From Rhodoferax sp. UBA6134 (lineage in GTDB: Bacteria; Pseudomonadota; Gammaproteobacteria; Burkholderiales; Burkholderiaceae_C), in NCBI GenBank assembly GCA_002422455.1, contig DIVK01000094.1, positions 3,264 to 42,634 on the forward strand: 39,371 bases of DNA. Direction: 5' to 3'. Under the pieces are notes generated by a model. The model did no database searches. It saw nothing but the letters and a program-made list of their open reading frames with translations, and had not been told where the DNA came from. Each line of letters begins with the position of its first letter. Position 1 is the first letter of the stretch. Position numbers and translations under genes: made by a program. This document shows, piece after piece, positions 14,839 to 23,622 of the stretch.

Positions 14839-17512
14839 GCGGTAAAAAAAGAACTTTCGTGCCATTGCCGCCATTGCGGCCAGCCTTGGCACCCTCTTCC
14901 TTGAAACCCAGTTCCTGCGCCAGCCTGGACATCCGTTCGTTGCCATCCAGCACCGTGGCCACCAGCCGCTGCGTTCCCTGGCCGCGCAGATAGACAATCA
15001 ATTTCTGCAGCAGCAAGCGCCCCAGGCCGCGGCCCTTGAGTTCCGAGCGTACGATCACGCCGAATTCCGCCTCCACATTGTCCGGGTCGGCCTGGGCGCG
15101 CACCACGCCCAACGTCTGCGGCTGGCCGTCCGGTCCGGGCGCCATGGCCACAAAAGCCATTTCGCGCGCATAGTCAATCTGCACCAGCCGCGCCAGTTCG
15201 CTACGCTCCATGGTGCGCCTGCTGTAGAAAATCCGCATGCGGATATCGTCCGGATCCAGCGCCTGCAAAAACGCCATGTGCAGCGCTTCGTCTTCAGGGC
15301 GAATCGGACGCAGACACAAGGTGCGCCCCTGCCATTGCAGCGTTTCTTCCAGCTGGGCCGGATACGGCCGGATGGCGAAATTCCGCGCCCCGGCCGGCGC
15401 TGTCGCGCTCAGGCGGATGCGGGCATCCAGCGCGATGGCGCCTTCAAAGTTGACGATCAGGGGGTTGATGTCCAGTTCGGCAATCTCGGGGACTTCAGCC
15501 AACAGCTGCGAGACCGCCACCAGCACCCCGTGCAGCGCCGTCTCATCCACGGCGGGGGTGTCGCGCCAGCCGGCCAGCAGCCGCGCCACCCGTGTGCGTG
15601 CCACCAGGGCCTTGGCCAGCGGCACGTTCAGCGGCGGCAAGGCGACTGCCCGGTCGGCCATGACCTCCACCGCCGTGCCGCCCTGGCCAAACAGAATGAC
15701 CGGGCCAAACACACGGTCAATGCTGCTGCCCACGATCAGCTCCTGCGCGTGCTGGCGCCGCACCATGGCCTGCACGGCAAAGCCCTGCAGGCGGGCCGCA
15801 GGCTGCTGGCGCTGCACGCGCGCCAGCATGGTTTGCGCGGCAGCGCGCACTTCGCCCTCGTCCTGCAGATTGAGCGCCACACCACCGACATCCGACTTGT
15901 GCGAAATGTCGTCCGACAAAATTTTCAACACCACCGGAAAGCCGATGCGCACCGCGGCCTGTGCCGCCGCCCCGGGCGTGCTGTCGACACGTTGCGTTGC
16001 CACCACCGGAATGTGGCAGGCCTCCAGCACCGCCTTGGCCTCCGGTTCGGTCAGCATCTCGCGGCCACTGGCCAGCGCTGCCTGTACCAGGGCCCTGATG
16101 GCTGCCGTGTCGGGCCGCAAGTCCGGCAGCAGGGCCGGCGGCGCCTGGGTCAACTCGGTCTGGTTGCGGCGATAGCGCACCAGCATGGAAAACGCGCGCA
16201 CCGCCTGCTCCGGGGTATCGAAGTTGGCAATGCCGGCGTCCTGAAACAGCTGGCGCGCCTGGGCTACCGCCCGGTCACCCAGCCAGCAGCTCATCAACCG
16301 CGCCGGTGCGTGGGCCTCAGGCCGTGCCAGCGGCGCCAGGGCTTGCGCAATGTCGGCACTCGGCACAATGGCCGTCGGCGCATGAATGAACAAAATGGCC
16401 CCGCTGTCCGGATCGGCATTGAGAACCTGCAGCGCCTGCACATAGCGCGCCACCGGCGCGTCACCGATGAGGTCCACCGGGTTGGCATGCGACCAGTTGG
16501 CTGGCAGCACCGCATCCAGGCGCTTCAAGGTTGCTGCGCCGAGTTCGGACAGCTTCACGCCGACAAAGGCGGCGGCATCCGCCGCCATGACGCCAGCCCC
16601 GCCGCCATTGGTCAAAATCGTGATCGAGTCGCTCGTGTTGGAACGAAACCGGGACAGGGTTTCTGCGGCCAGAAAAAGCTCCTGCAAGGTATTGACCCGC
16701 AACATGCCGGCCCGGTCGATGGCGGCATCAAACACCATGTCCGAACCGGCCAGGGCCCCGGTGTGCGAGGCCGCCGCCAGCTGGCCCTGCGGCGAGCGCC
16801 CGGCCTTCACCACGATCACCGGCTTGTTGCGCGCCGCCGCCCGCGCCGCCGACATGAATTTGCGGGGCGATTCGATCGATTCGGCGTACAGCAAAATGGC
16901 ACGCGTGTGCGGGTCGCTGGCCAGGTAATCCAGCATGTCGCCAAAATCCACGTCGGCGTGCTCGCCCAGCGACACAAAATGCGAGAACCCGATGCCCCGT
17001 CCCCGCGCCCAGTCCAGCATGGCGGTTACCAGGGCGCCGGACTGCGACACAAAGGCCAGTTCACCCGGGAGGGCATCCACGTGGGAGAAACTGGCGTTCA
17101 AGCCCTTGTGGGGTGTCAGCAGTCCGATGCAGTTGGGCCCCAGAATGCGCAGCATATGGCGTTGCGCCGCGTCCAGCATGACCTGCTTTTGCTCGCCACT
17201 CATGCCGGCGGTCAGGACCACGGCGGCTTGCGTACCCAGCCCGGCCAACTCGGCAATCAAGCCCGGCACACTGGCCGGTGGCGTACAGATGAGCGCCAGG
17301 GCGGGCACTGCCGGCAAATCTGCCGCCCGGGCGACGACCGGATGCGTTCCAAGTACACGGTACTTTGGATTGACCGCGTACAGATCGCCCCGGTAAGGGC
17401 CCGAAGTCAGGTTGCGCCACACGGTGGCCCCCACGCTGCCGGCTCGCAGCGAGGCGCCGAAGACCGCGATGGATGCCGGGTCGAACAAGGCGTCGAGATT
17501 GCGAATACTCAT
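14831..17512 (-). CDS. Acyl-CoA synthetase (ADP-forming-like)/GNAT fusion, Pat-type protein acetyltransferase
   Basis: An 893-residue fusion with the domain order of bacterial protein lysine acetyltransferase Pat (PatZ/YfiQ, about 886 residues). The CoA-binding Rossmann domain is at about 8-130 (GPNCIGLLTP at 125-134), a succinyl-CoA-ligase-like domain at about 145-290, the ligase-CoA domain to about 440, ATP-grasp at about 475-700, and a GNAT domain at about 735-890 with the acetyl-CoA loop LKGRGLGRLL. Pat acetylates and silences acetyl-CoA synthetase and other enzymes. H250 in SHTGALAGSD lies where succinyl-CoA synthetase has its phospho-histidine, so residual ligase activity is possible. 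CGGAG precedes the ATG. Convergent with the DUF2788 gene, 23 bases downstream of the NnrU-family gene's end. Confidence 0.88.
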   Translation of the reverse strand: MSIRNLDALFDPASIAVFGASLRAGSVGATVWRNLTSGPYRGDLYAVNPKYRVLGTHPVVARAADLPAVPALALICTPPASVPGLIAELAGLGTQAAVVLTAGMSGEQKQVMLDAAQRHMLRILGPNCIGLLTPHKGLNASFSHVDALPGELAFVSQSGALVTAMLDWARGRGIGFSHFVSLGEHADVDFGDMLDYLASDPHTRAILLYAESIESPRKFMSAARAAARNKPVIVVKAGRSPQGQLAAASHTGALAGSDMVFDAAIDRAGMLRVNTLQELFLAAETLSRFRSNTSDSITILTNGGGAGVMAADAAAFVGVKLSELGAATLKRLDAVLPANWSHANPVDLIGDAPVARYVQALQVLNADPDSGAILFIHAPTAIVPSADIAQALAPLARPEAHAPARLMSCWLGDRAVAQARQLFQDAGIANFDTPEQAVRAFSMLVRYRRNQTELTQAPPALLPDLRPDTAAIRALVQAALASGREMLTEPEAKAVLEACHIPVVATQRVDSTPGAAAQAAVRIGFPVVLKILSDDISHKSDVGGVALNLQDEGEVRAAAQTMLARVQRQQPAARLQGFAVQAMVRRQHAQELIVGSSIDRVFGPVILFGQGGTAVEVMADRAVALPPLNVPLAKALVARTRVARLLAGWRDTPAVDETALHGVLVAVSQLLAEVPEIAELDINPLIVNFEGAIALDARIRLSATAPAGARNFAIRPYPAQLEETLQWQGRTLCLRPIRPEDEALHMAFLQALDPDDIRMRIFYSRRTMERSELARLVQIDYAREMAFVAMAPGPDGQPQTLGVVRAQADPDNVEAEFGVIVRSELKGRGLGRLLLQKLIVYLRGQGTQRLVATVLDGNERMSRLAQELGFKEEGAKAGRNGGNGTKVLFLPLT

Positions 17513-17535
17513 GGATCAATCTCCGGCACGTGACC

Positions 17536-18120
17536 TCAACCCAGGGGCCGCACCCCGATCAGCAAACCATGCAGCCACAGCGTGAAGACCAGCCACGCCG
17601 CCACGCCCGCCGCCACGGTGATGGCGGTAGCCCCCGCCGCGCCACGGCGGTAGTGCGTGTCGAACAGCCGGTCGCGCCGCCGGGCGGCGCTGAAGTCCCA
17701 AACAGCCCACAGTAAAAACGAACCAAACAGCACCACGTGCGCGACGTTGCCATTGACCAGCAGATGCGCCAGCGCCCACGCCTTCACGCCCAGTACCATG
17801 GGGTGATGCAGGCGCGCCTTGATGCCGTTGCCCGGCACGTAGGCCGCCGCCAGCAGCACGAAGGCAATCAGGGTCAGCAGCGAGGCCAGGGGGCGTAGCG
17901 CTGTCGGCGGACTCCATAACTGCACCGGCTGCTGCCGAGCCACGCCAAAGCCCCAGACCAGCAAACCGAAACCCAGCAGGGAAACCACCGAAAACAAGCC
18001 TTTCCAGGGCAGCACGCCCATGCGCGCGCGAGTTCGCGTCCGCCAATCGTCGGCCACGATGCGCACCGAATGCGCGCCCAGGAAAACCATCAAACCCAGT
18101 ATCAGATAGGTGTATGTCAT
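17536..18120 (-). CDS. NnrU family membrane protein
   Basis: A 194-residue integral membrane protein with five or six hydrophobic helices. NnrU-family features visible are GAHSVRI near 15-21, HHPMVLGVKAWALAHLLVNGN near 105-125, and GSFLLWAVWDFSAARRRDR near 133-151. Characterised relatives are NnrU, linked to denitrification in Rhodobacter, and the plant/cyanobacterial heme-containing 15-cis-zeta-carotene isomerase. No carotenoid or denitrification genes are nearby, so the substrate is unknown. The conserved His residues could be heme ligands. GGAA lies seven bases upstream of the ATG. Confidence 0.85.
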   Translation of the reverse strand: MTYTYLILGLMVFLGAHSVRIVADDWRTRTRARMGVLPWKGLFSVVSLLGFGLLVWGFGVARQQPVQLWSPPTALRPLASLLTLIAFVLLAAAYVPGNGIKARLHHPMVLGVKAWALAHLLVNGNVAHVVLFGSFLLWAVWDFSAARRRDRLFDTHYRRGAAGATAITVAAGVAAWLVFTLWLHGLLIGVRPLG

Positions 18121-18196
18121 AGCATTTCCAATCGATCAAGAACAAAGCCTGCCTGTCTGGCGCGCCACCGGCCCCTCCGCCGGGGCGGCTTCAAGT

Positions 18197-19747
18197 TTAC
18201 GCTCCCACCACGCGGTTCTTGCCCGCGCGCTTGGCCAGGTACATGGCCTGGTCGGCCCGCTTGATGGCGTCCGCACCGGACTCGTCACTCGCCAGTTGCG
18301 CCACACCGGCGCTGAAAGTGATCAATACCTTTCCGGCACCCGTCAAAAAGAAGCGTCTGGTCAGTTCACGCTGCAAGCGCAGCATGGCTTCGATTCCGTT
18401 TTCAAGAGGCGTGTCCGGCAGCAGAATCACAAACTCCTCGCCGCCATAACGGGCCAGCGTGTCCTGCGGGCGCATGACCTCACGCGCCACCGTCGCCAGA
18501 TGCGTCAATGCCGCGTCGCCGGTGGCGTGTCCCAGCGTGTCATTGAGTTTTTTGAAGTTGTCAATGTCCAGCAAGGCCAGACACAGGGGCACGTCCTTGC
18601 GCCGCACATTGGCCACTTCACGCGCCAGTGACTCGTCCAGTCCCTTGCGGTTCAACGCGCCCGTCAGCGGGTCATGGCGTGCCTGGGCGCTCACACGATC
18701 AAGCTCCTGGTGCAGTTTGGCCAGCTCGGCTTCCTTGACCTGCGCTTTTTCGCGCATGTCGCGCAACTCATCGCGCACCGTCAAGCTATCGCGTGCCATG
18801 GTGCGGGTCGCCCCCACCACGTCCTTCAATACGGGTGCAATATCGGCGATGGTCCTGGCCTGCTCAATCAGGCGCGCATTCTCTTCCAGCTTGCCCTGGT
18901 AGGCGCCGGTGGACTCGGTCATCTGCGACAGGCGCTCGATGAAAGTGGCCAGCAACTGGCGCATTTCTTCCTGCGCCTCCAGCGCCCGGCCTTTGGCTTC
19001 GGTCTGTTTGAAAATCACGTCTTTCAGGCGCCGCTCGACATCATCGAGCCGCCGCAGGGTAAGCGGCGGCATCGACGCCGCCTTCAGCGCCTCAATCTGG
19101 CCTGTCAGCCAGCGGTCATCCAGGCTGAGTTCGCCAATGTTTTCAATGATCAGGTGCAGCAGCTTGAGCAGTGTGACCCTGATCTCGGCCTGCTCCTCCG
19201 CGGCAAAAGACAGACGGTGACCAAAATTGCCCAGCATCGACTTGAGCGCCGGCACGTCGGCGCCTGGCTGGCGCATGGCCTGCAGCAAGGTCTCGGTTTG
19301 CTCGGCAAACCGGGCATCGTCCGTGCCCAGCGCGGGCTGCGCATACTCGATCAGTCGCGCAATTTGTTCAAAAAAATCCGCCGTCAAGGCGGGCGCTGCA
19401 ACGGATGCGCCCGTGCTCGCCAGCGCGGGCGACATCACGGCGCTACCAGAGGCGGGAGCGGCCGGACTGAAACCGCCATAAGCCATCAGTGCATTTTTCA
19501 CGCCGTCCCAATTCAGCTGCCCGATCGCGGAATCCAGCAAGCCACGCTGCTTTTGCTGCCCCGGTGTCTTGGTTGGCAATGCCTGTGCAATGTCACGCAG
19601 CCGGTCTACCGGAAAAGGGGGCTCGATGGGAACACCCGCCACGCTGCTGTAAATCACCTGATAGTTGGCCGGGGTCGGCGCCATCTTGCGTGCACTCAAC
19701 TGTCTGAGGGTTTCGCGTGCGATGTCAAAAGGCGTCTTGTCATTCAT
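18197..19747 (-). CDS. Cytoplasmic diguanylate cyclase with long coiled-coil N-terminus
   Basis: A 516-residue GGDEF protein making c-di-GMP from two GTP. The catalytic motif is GGEEF at 435-439. RPQD precedes it by exactly five residues, giving an intact inhibitory I-site (RxxD). There is no transmembrane segment or recognisable sensory domain. Residues 1-60 (NYQVIYSSVAG) resemble a conserved N-terminal segment seen in other soluble betaproteobacterial cyclases, and about 150-355 is helical and coiled-coil-like with many charged heptads, ending in QELDRVSAQARHDPLTGALNRKGLD. The ATG at 19747 follows a weak AAAAAG; the frame is open upstream but that part is low-complexity and unlike the family. 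Confidence 0.88.
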   Translation of the reverse strand: MNDKTPFDIARETLRQLSARKMAPTPANYQVIYSSVAGVPIEPPFPVDRLRDIAQALPTKTPGQQKQRGLLDSAIGQLNWDGVKNALMAYGGFSPAAPASGSAVMSPALASTGASVAAPALTADFFEQIARLIEYAQPALGTDDARFAEQTETLLQAMRQPGADVPALKSMLGNFGHRLSFAAEEQAEIRVTLLKLLHLIIENIGELSLDDRWLTGQIEALKAASMPPLTLRRLDDVERRLKDVIFKQTEAKGRALEAQEEMRQLLATFIERLSQMTESTGAYQGKLEENARLIEQARTIADIAPVLKDVVGATRTMARDSLTVRDELRDMREKAQVKEAELAKLHQELDRVSAQARHDPLTGALNRKGLDESLAREVANVRRKDVPLCLALLDIDNFKKLNDTLGHATGDAALTHLATVAREVMRPQDTLARYGGEEFVILLPDTPLENGIEAMLRLQRELTRRFFLTGAGKVLITFSAGVAQLASDESGADAIKRADQAMYLAKRAGKNRVVGA

Positions 19748-19916
19748 GAGTACTTTTTGCCATAAACCAGATAGCTGCCTGCGCGAATTCAACGTGGGCA
19801 AGTGCCGACTATAACCAGATGACCGGACGGCACTGCACCAAACTTCCGGGGTCATTTGTTTTTGCGCAAACGCGCGCCTTGCCGGATGATTCCGGCCCCG
19901 TCTGAAACGCCTTCCA

Positions 19917-19944
19917 TTGCATTGCAGCACCGTTTGTTTACACT
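19917..19944 (+). promoter_or_regulatory. Candidate sigma-70 promoter for the CBS gene
   Basis: TTGCAT (19917-19922) and TACACT (19939-19944) are spaced by 16 bases, about 35 bases before the start codon. The rest of the 232-base gap (19748-19979) holds a six-base-arm hairpin (GCCGGA/TCCGGC, 19881-19896), the palindrome TTTGCGCAAA (19861-19870) and no gene that I can see. Confidence 0.4.
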
Positions 19945-19979
19945 GCACGTCCACCATCAACGCATAGACTGGAGCTCTT

Positions 19980-20408
19980 ATGAAACCCGTTCTGGAATTG
20001 TTGAGAAATCACAGTGAGCCGGTCTACCAGATCACGCCGTCAGACACTGTTTTTGAGGCGCTCCAGCGCCTGGCTGACTACGAGGTGGGGGCCTTGGTCG
20101 TGATGGACCAGGGCCGGTTGGTGGGCGTGGTGTCCGAGCGTGACTACACCCGCAAGGTGGCGTTGCAGGGCAAAAACTCCAGGGAAACCAGCGTGGCCGA
20201 CATCATGAGCCGCAACGTTGTCTCGGTCACCCCCGAGACCGGAACCCGCGCCTGCATGGCCCTGATGAGCCAGAAAAAAATCCGCCACCTGCCCGTGCTG
20301 GACGGCCCCAAGGTGCTGGGCATGATCTCCATCCGCGACCTGATGGACGACATCATTGCCGACCACGAGCAAACCATCGCGCAACTGACGAATTACATCA
20401 GCAGTTAG
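19980..20408 (+). CDS. CBS-pair domain protein
   Basis: A 142-residue protein consisting of two CBS domains (about 8-68 and 77-136), each ending with the usual G-hydrophobic-hydrophobic-S-x-R-D turn: GVVSERDYTR and GMISIRDLMDD. Such stand-alone CBS pairs bind adenine nucleotides (AMP, ATP, NAD(H) or AdoMet) and are thought to sense energy state; no effector domain is attached. SVADIMSRNVVSV is the second domain's opening. TGGAGC precedes the ATG by five bases. Convergent with dprA, transcribed alone. Confidence 0.9.
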   Translation: MKPVLELLRNHSEPVYQITPSDTVFEALQRLADYEVGALVVMDQGRLVGVVSERDYTRKVALQGKNSRETSVADIMSRNVVSVTPETGTRACMALMSQKKIRHLPVLDGPKVLGMISIRDLMDDIIADHEQTIAQLTNYISS

Positions 20409-20466
20409 CCCTAAAATTTCCGAAATGCATGGATTGCCAGGCCTCGGTGAAAAGCCCGGCAGGCTC

Positions 20467-21618
20467 CTAGATTCGGGAGATGTGCTGGAACAGGCCGCCG
20501 GGCAAGCGTGTGATCAGGCCATCCAGCTCCAGCGCCATTAACTGCGCCTGCAATTGAGCCGTGTCCAGGCCCGAGCGGGCTTGCAGAGCTTCCAGCCCCA
20601 CCGGATCAAACCCCAGGGCTTCCAGCAGTGTATGCTCCGTGACAAAAAGGTCCTCAGCCCCTGACGTAGCAGCGCCGGCGGCGGCCGGATCGGTTGGCAG
20701 GCATGGGCCTGTGTCGAGTTTCATCTCTTCCAGCACGTCCTGCGCCGACTCCACCAGCTTGGCTCCCTGTTTGATAAGGGCGTGGCAGCCGCGGGCCTGG
20801 GGTGCATGGATCGAGCCGGGAATGGCAAAAACATCCTTGCCCTGTTCGGCGCTCAGTCGGGCGGTGATGAGCGAGCCGGACTTCAGTGCCGCCTCAATCA
20901 CCAGAGTGCCCTGTGCCAGACCTGCAATGAGGCGGTTGCGCCGGGGAAAGTTGGCCGTCAGGGGCGGTGTGCCCAGCGGGTACTCGCTGATGAGCAGCCC
21001 ATGCTGGGCGATGCGGCGCGCCAGCGCCAGGTGGCCTTTCGGGTACACCCGGTCCAGTCCGGTGCCCACCACGGCTACCGTGGCCAGCCGTTTTGAGCCC
21101 GTCTCCAGACTGTCCAGCGCCCCTTCATGTGCCGCGCCGTCAATGCCCAGGGCCAGACCGGACACCACGGTCAGACCGGCTTGTCCCAACGCCCTGGAAA
21201 ATTGCCGCGCGTTGGCCGCGCCTTGCGGCGTGGGGTTGCGACTGCCGACCACGGCAATGCAGCGCGCCAGATTGGCTGAAAAATGACCGGCGCCCAGCAG
21301 GTACAGCAGCAGCGGCGGGTCCTCGATGGTCAGCAACGAGGCCGGGTAGCCGGCGTCACCCAACACCACGATGTGGCGCTGGGCCTTGTCTTCCTGGAGC
21401 CAGTTCCAGGTGCGGTCCAGCAGCGCGGCCAACGCAGGCGGCTCGGTCCGCAGCGCGTCGGTCTGCGCCGGGCTTGCCACTTGCCGCAGTGCCGCCGCAG
21501 GCTGACGGAACACAGCGTCGGGCAGGCCGAAGGCCGCCAGCAATTTACGGGCGGTTTCGTTGCCAACGCCGGGTGTGAGCGTCAGGCGCAACCAGCTGGC
21601 AAGTTCCTCGCGCTCCAT
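20467..21618 (-). CDS. dprA: DNA-processing protein DprA
   Basis: A 383-residue DprA, which binds incoming single-stranded DNA and loads RecA during natural transformation. An N-terminal SAM-like helical region (LRLTLTPGVGN) is followed by the extended Rossmann fold: AVVGSRNPTPQG (122-133), VVSGLALGIDGAAHEGAL (151-168), FPRRNRLIAGLAQGTLVIEA (224-243) and SGSLITAR (247-254). The C-terminal winged-helix domain spans about 315-383. The chosen ATG at 21618 gives the family N-terminus, although its ribosome binding site is weak. It lies 40 bases after the LysM gene and probably shares its transcript; together with pilT/pilU it is consistent with a transformable organism. Confidence 0.95.
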   Translation of the reverse strand: MEREELASWLRLTLTPGVGNETARKLLAAFGLPDAVFRQPAAALRQVASPAQTDALRTEPPALAALLDRTWNWLQEDKAQRHIVVLGDAGYPASLLTIEDPPLLLYLLGAGHFSANLARCIAVVGSRNPTPQGAANARQFSRALGQAGLTVVSGLALGIDGAAHEGALDSLETGSKRLATVAVVGTGLDRVYPKGHLALARRIAQHGLLISEYPLGTPPLTANFPRRNRLIAGLAQGTLVIEAALKSGSLITARLSAEQGKDVFAIPGSIHAPQARGCHALIKQGAKLVESAQDVLEEMKLDTGPCLPTDPAAAGAATSGAEDLFVTEHTLLEALGFDPVGLEALQARSGLDTAQLQAQLMALELDGLITRLPGGLFQHISRI

Positions 21619-21658
21619 CAGCCGATTGAAGGGTGCATTTCCGTGCGCCGCCGTGCTG

Positions 21659-22867
21659 TCAACGCGGATTGACCAGCCGGTCGCCCACTTTGACACCATC
21701 CGTGATCTCCAGCACCAGCGCATAAGAGAGTCGTTCGAAAGTACGGAACACCATGAGCAGGCCATTGCGTTCGTCGGGCAGTTTCAGTTCGGTTCGCGCG
21801 GGGTCGGTCTTGTCGACCAGCCGGGCCCCGTATTTCAAAATCGCCAGGACGTGTCCGCTCTCCATGCCGTCCCGGGTTCCGCGGTTGATGACCACCACCT
21901 GGTTTTGTGCCGCATTGGCAACGGCGCTGCCGTACACTGAAACGATGCGGGCATCGATCTGGCCTTGCGGCGCGTGCGGCACATAAGTCTGGAATTGACG
22001 CTCCGGTTCCGCCAGCAACCGGTCGCCCACGCGCATCTCCTCCTTGGCCGCCACAATGTCGATGGTGGCCGGAATAATGTCGGTGTGCGGTTTTCCATCT
22101 TTGTCGGTGGACTCCTGGCTGGATTCGCTGCCAACCAGCAAGGCCTTGCCGACGTATTGCGCTTCATAGCCCAGCACCTCACCCGTCTGCGGGTCTTTCA
22201 GCGGCGTGGCATTGCGGAACACCCGGTACGCCTTCTGTTTTTTTTCGGGATCATCCCGCAGCATGGCATCACCCTGACCGCGCGCGTAGGCGCGGTCGCC
22301 ACGGGTCAGCAGCACGCGGCCTTCCTGCGCCGCCACAATGCGCGCCGCCGCCTTGAGCCCATTTTCATCGACGATCACCGGCTCTGCCAGAAACGGCTCG
22401 ATCAAATGACTTTTCAGCGTGGGCAGGGCGTTGTTGCCTGCGTTTTCGTAGCGGACGCGGGGTGACAGGCGAACGGTCTCGATGGGCGCCTCGCCATCGG
22501 CCGGTGGCGTCGTGCGCAGTGTGGCCCGCCCATTCTTTTTTTCAAGGTACAACTTTTGTCCCGGATAAATGAGGTGCGGGTTTTTGATGTCATCCAGGTT
22601 CATGCCCCACAGCTCGGGCCAACGCCATGCGCGCGTGAGGAAGATGCCGGAGATGCCCCACAGTGTGTCACCCCGGGCCACGGTGTAGTTGTCTGGTGCA
22701 TTGGTGGCCAGTTCACTCAAAGGCACGCCGGCCTGCGCGACCTGGGCGGCCGTTGCCCTCTGACTTGCCGTAATGGGGAAATGCTGGGCCCACGCCGACG
22801 TGCCGAGCAGGACGCTGGTCAACGCCGTCAGTGCGACTTTGGATTTTGTCGTCATGTGTTGGGTCAT
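21659..22867 (-). CDS. Secreted LysM-domain protein
   Basis: A 402-residue exported protein. A signal peptide covers about 1-28 (ALTALTSVLLGTSAWAQ). One LysM domain spans about 56-106 (YTVARGDTLWGISGIFL ... IYPGQKLYL), binding peptidoglycan glycan chains. The remaining 290 residues have no catalytic motif I recognise; they match the long C-terminal region of LysM proteins found directly upstream of dprA in Betaproteobacteria. Role unknown, likely envelope maintenance. I take the first ATG of MTQHMTTK; the second, four codons later, is equally possible. Divergent from def. Confidence 0.85.
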   Translation of the reverse strand: MTQHMTTKSKVALTALTSVLLGTSAWAQHFPITASQRATAAQVAQAGVPLSELATNAPDNYTVARGDTLWGISGIFLTRAWRWPELWGMNLDDIKNPHLIYPGQKLYLEKKNGRATLRTTPPADGEAPIETVRLSPRVRYENAGNNALPTLKSHLIEPFLAEPVIVDENGLKAAARIVAAQEGRVLLTRGDRAYARGQGDAMLRDDPEKKQKAYRVFRNATPLKDPQTGEVLGYEAQYVGKALLVGSESSQESTDKDGKPHTDIIPATIDIVAAKEEMRVGDRLLAEPERQFQTYVPHAPQGQIDARIVSVYGSAVANAAQNQVVVINRGTRDGMESGHVLAILKYGARLVDKTDPARTELKLPDERNGLLMVFRTFERLSYALVLEITDGVKVGDRLVNPR

Positions 22868-23048
22868 ATTTTTCTGTGCTGCAGATGCCTCATGGGCGGT
22901 TTGGGCGGGTACGCTGCCGCGCGGCCCGGCGGTTAAATCCTGATAAATCACGCGCGATTTTGCGCTCAAGCCCTTGATTCGGCAACGTTTTCCAGGTCCG
23001 ATCGCTGCCCGAGCTGCCAAAAGTGGCGAAAATAGCAAAATTATGAAA

Positions 23049-23084
23049 CCTTGCGGAGCAAGGCTCGCAGCCCCACACCGCGAG
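23049..23084 (+). promoter_or_regulatory. Paired hairpins in the def leader
   Basis: CCTTGC-GGA-GCAAGG (23049-23063) is followed at once by GCTCGC/GCGAGC arms around an 11-base loop (23063-23085), 28-64 bases before the def ATG. The def start lacks a clear Shine-Dalgarno sequence. The remainder of the 245-base gap 22868-23112 shows nothing else I can support. Whether these structures act on def expression is unknown. Confidence 0.35.
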
Positions 23085-23112
23085 CAAGCCCGGTCCTCAA
23101 CTGATTTAAACC

Positions 23113-23622
23113 ATGGCGCTACTTTCCATTCTCTGCTTTCCCGATCCCAGACTGCACACGGTGGCCCAGCCCGTGACGGCGGTGGACGACCGTGTCCGCA
23201 CCCTCGTCGCGGACATGCTGCAGACCATGTACGACGCCAAGGGCATCGGCCTGGCTGCCACCCAGGTCAACGTGCATGAACGCGTGATCGTGATTGACGT
23301 GTCCGAAGATCGCGACGATCCGCTGGTTCTCATCAATCCGCAACTGATCTGGAGCAGCAGCGAAACCCATCTGAACGAGGAGGGTTGTCTGTCGGTCCCC
23401 GGCGTTTACGACGGAGTGGAGCGCTTTGACGCCGTGACGGTGAGCGCGCTCAACGGCGAGGGCAAACCCTGCGTGATTGAAGCCGAAGACCTGTTGTCGG
23501 TATGTATTCAGCACGAGATGGACCACCTGATGGGCAAAGTGTTCGTGGAATACCTCTCGCCGCTCAAACGCGATCGAATCAGAAAAAAAATGCTCAAAGC
23601 CCAACGGGAGGAGCGCGCTTGA
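23113..23622 (+). CDS. def: Peptide deformylase
   Basis: A 169-residue peptide deformylase, the Fe(II) enzyme that removes the formyl group from the N-terminal Met of new proteins. All three signatures are present: GIGLAATQ (44-51), EEGCLSVP (89-96, metal ligand C92) and QHEMDHL (133-139, metal ligands H134 and H138, catalytic E135). Length is typical. There is no obvious ribosome binding site before the ATG, and the leader can form hairpins. Its TGA overlaps the TTG start of fmt. Confidence 0.97.
   Translation: MALLSILCFPDPRLHTVAQPVTAVDDRVRTLVADMLQTMYDAKGIGLAATQVNVHERVIVIDVSEDRDDPLVLINPQLIWSSSETHLNEEGCLSVPGVYDGVERFDAVTVSALNGEGKPCVIEAEDLLSVCIQHEMDHLMGKVFVEYLSPLKRDRIRKKMLKAQREERA

Noticed and set aside
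15278..17533. A 751-codon open frame on the plus strand opposite the acetyltransferase fusion
   Set aside because: Antisense shadow of a gene with clear domain order; composition is Gln/Arg/His-rich with no recognisable domain.
18121..18196. Terminator after the diguanylate cyclase
   Set aside because: Only a five-base GCCCC/GGGGC stem without a T run; could easily arise by chance at this GC content.
20409..20466. Terminator between the CBS gene and dprA
   Set aside because: GCCAGGC/GCCCGGC arms carry a mismatch and there is no T run on either strand.
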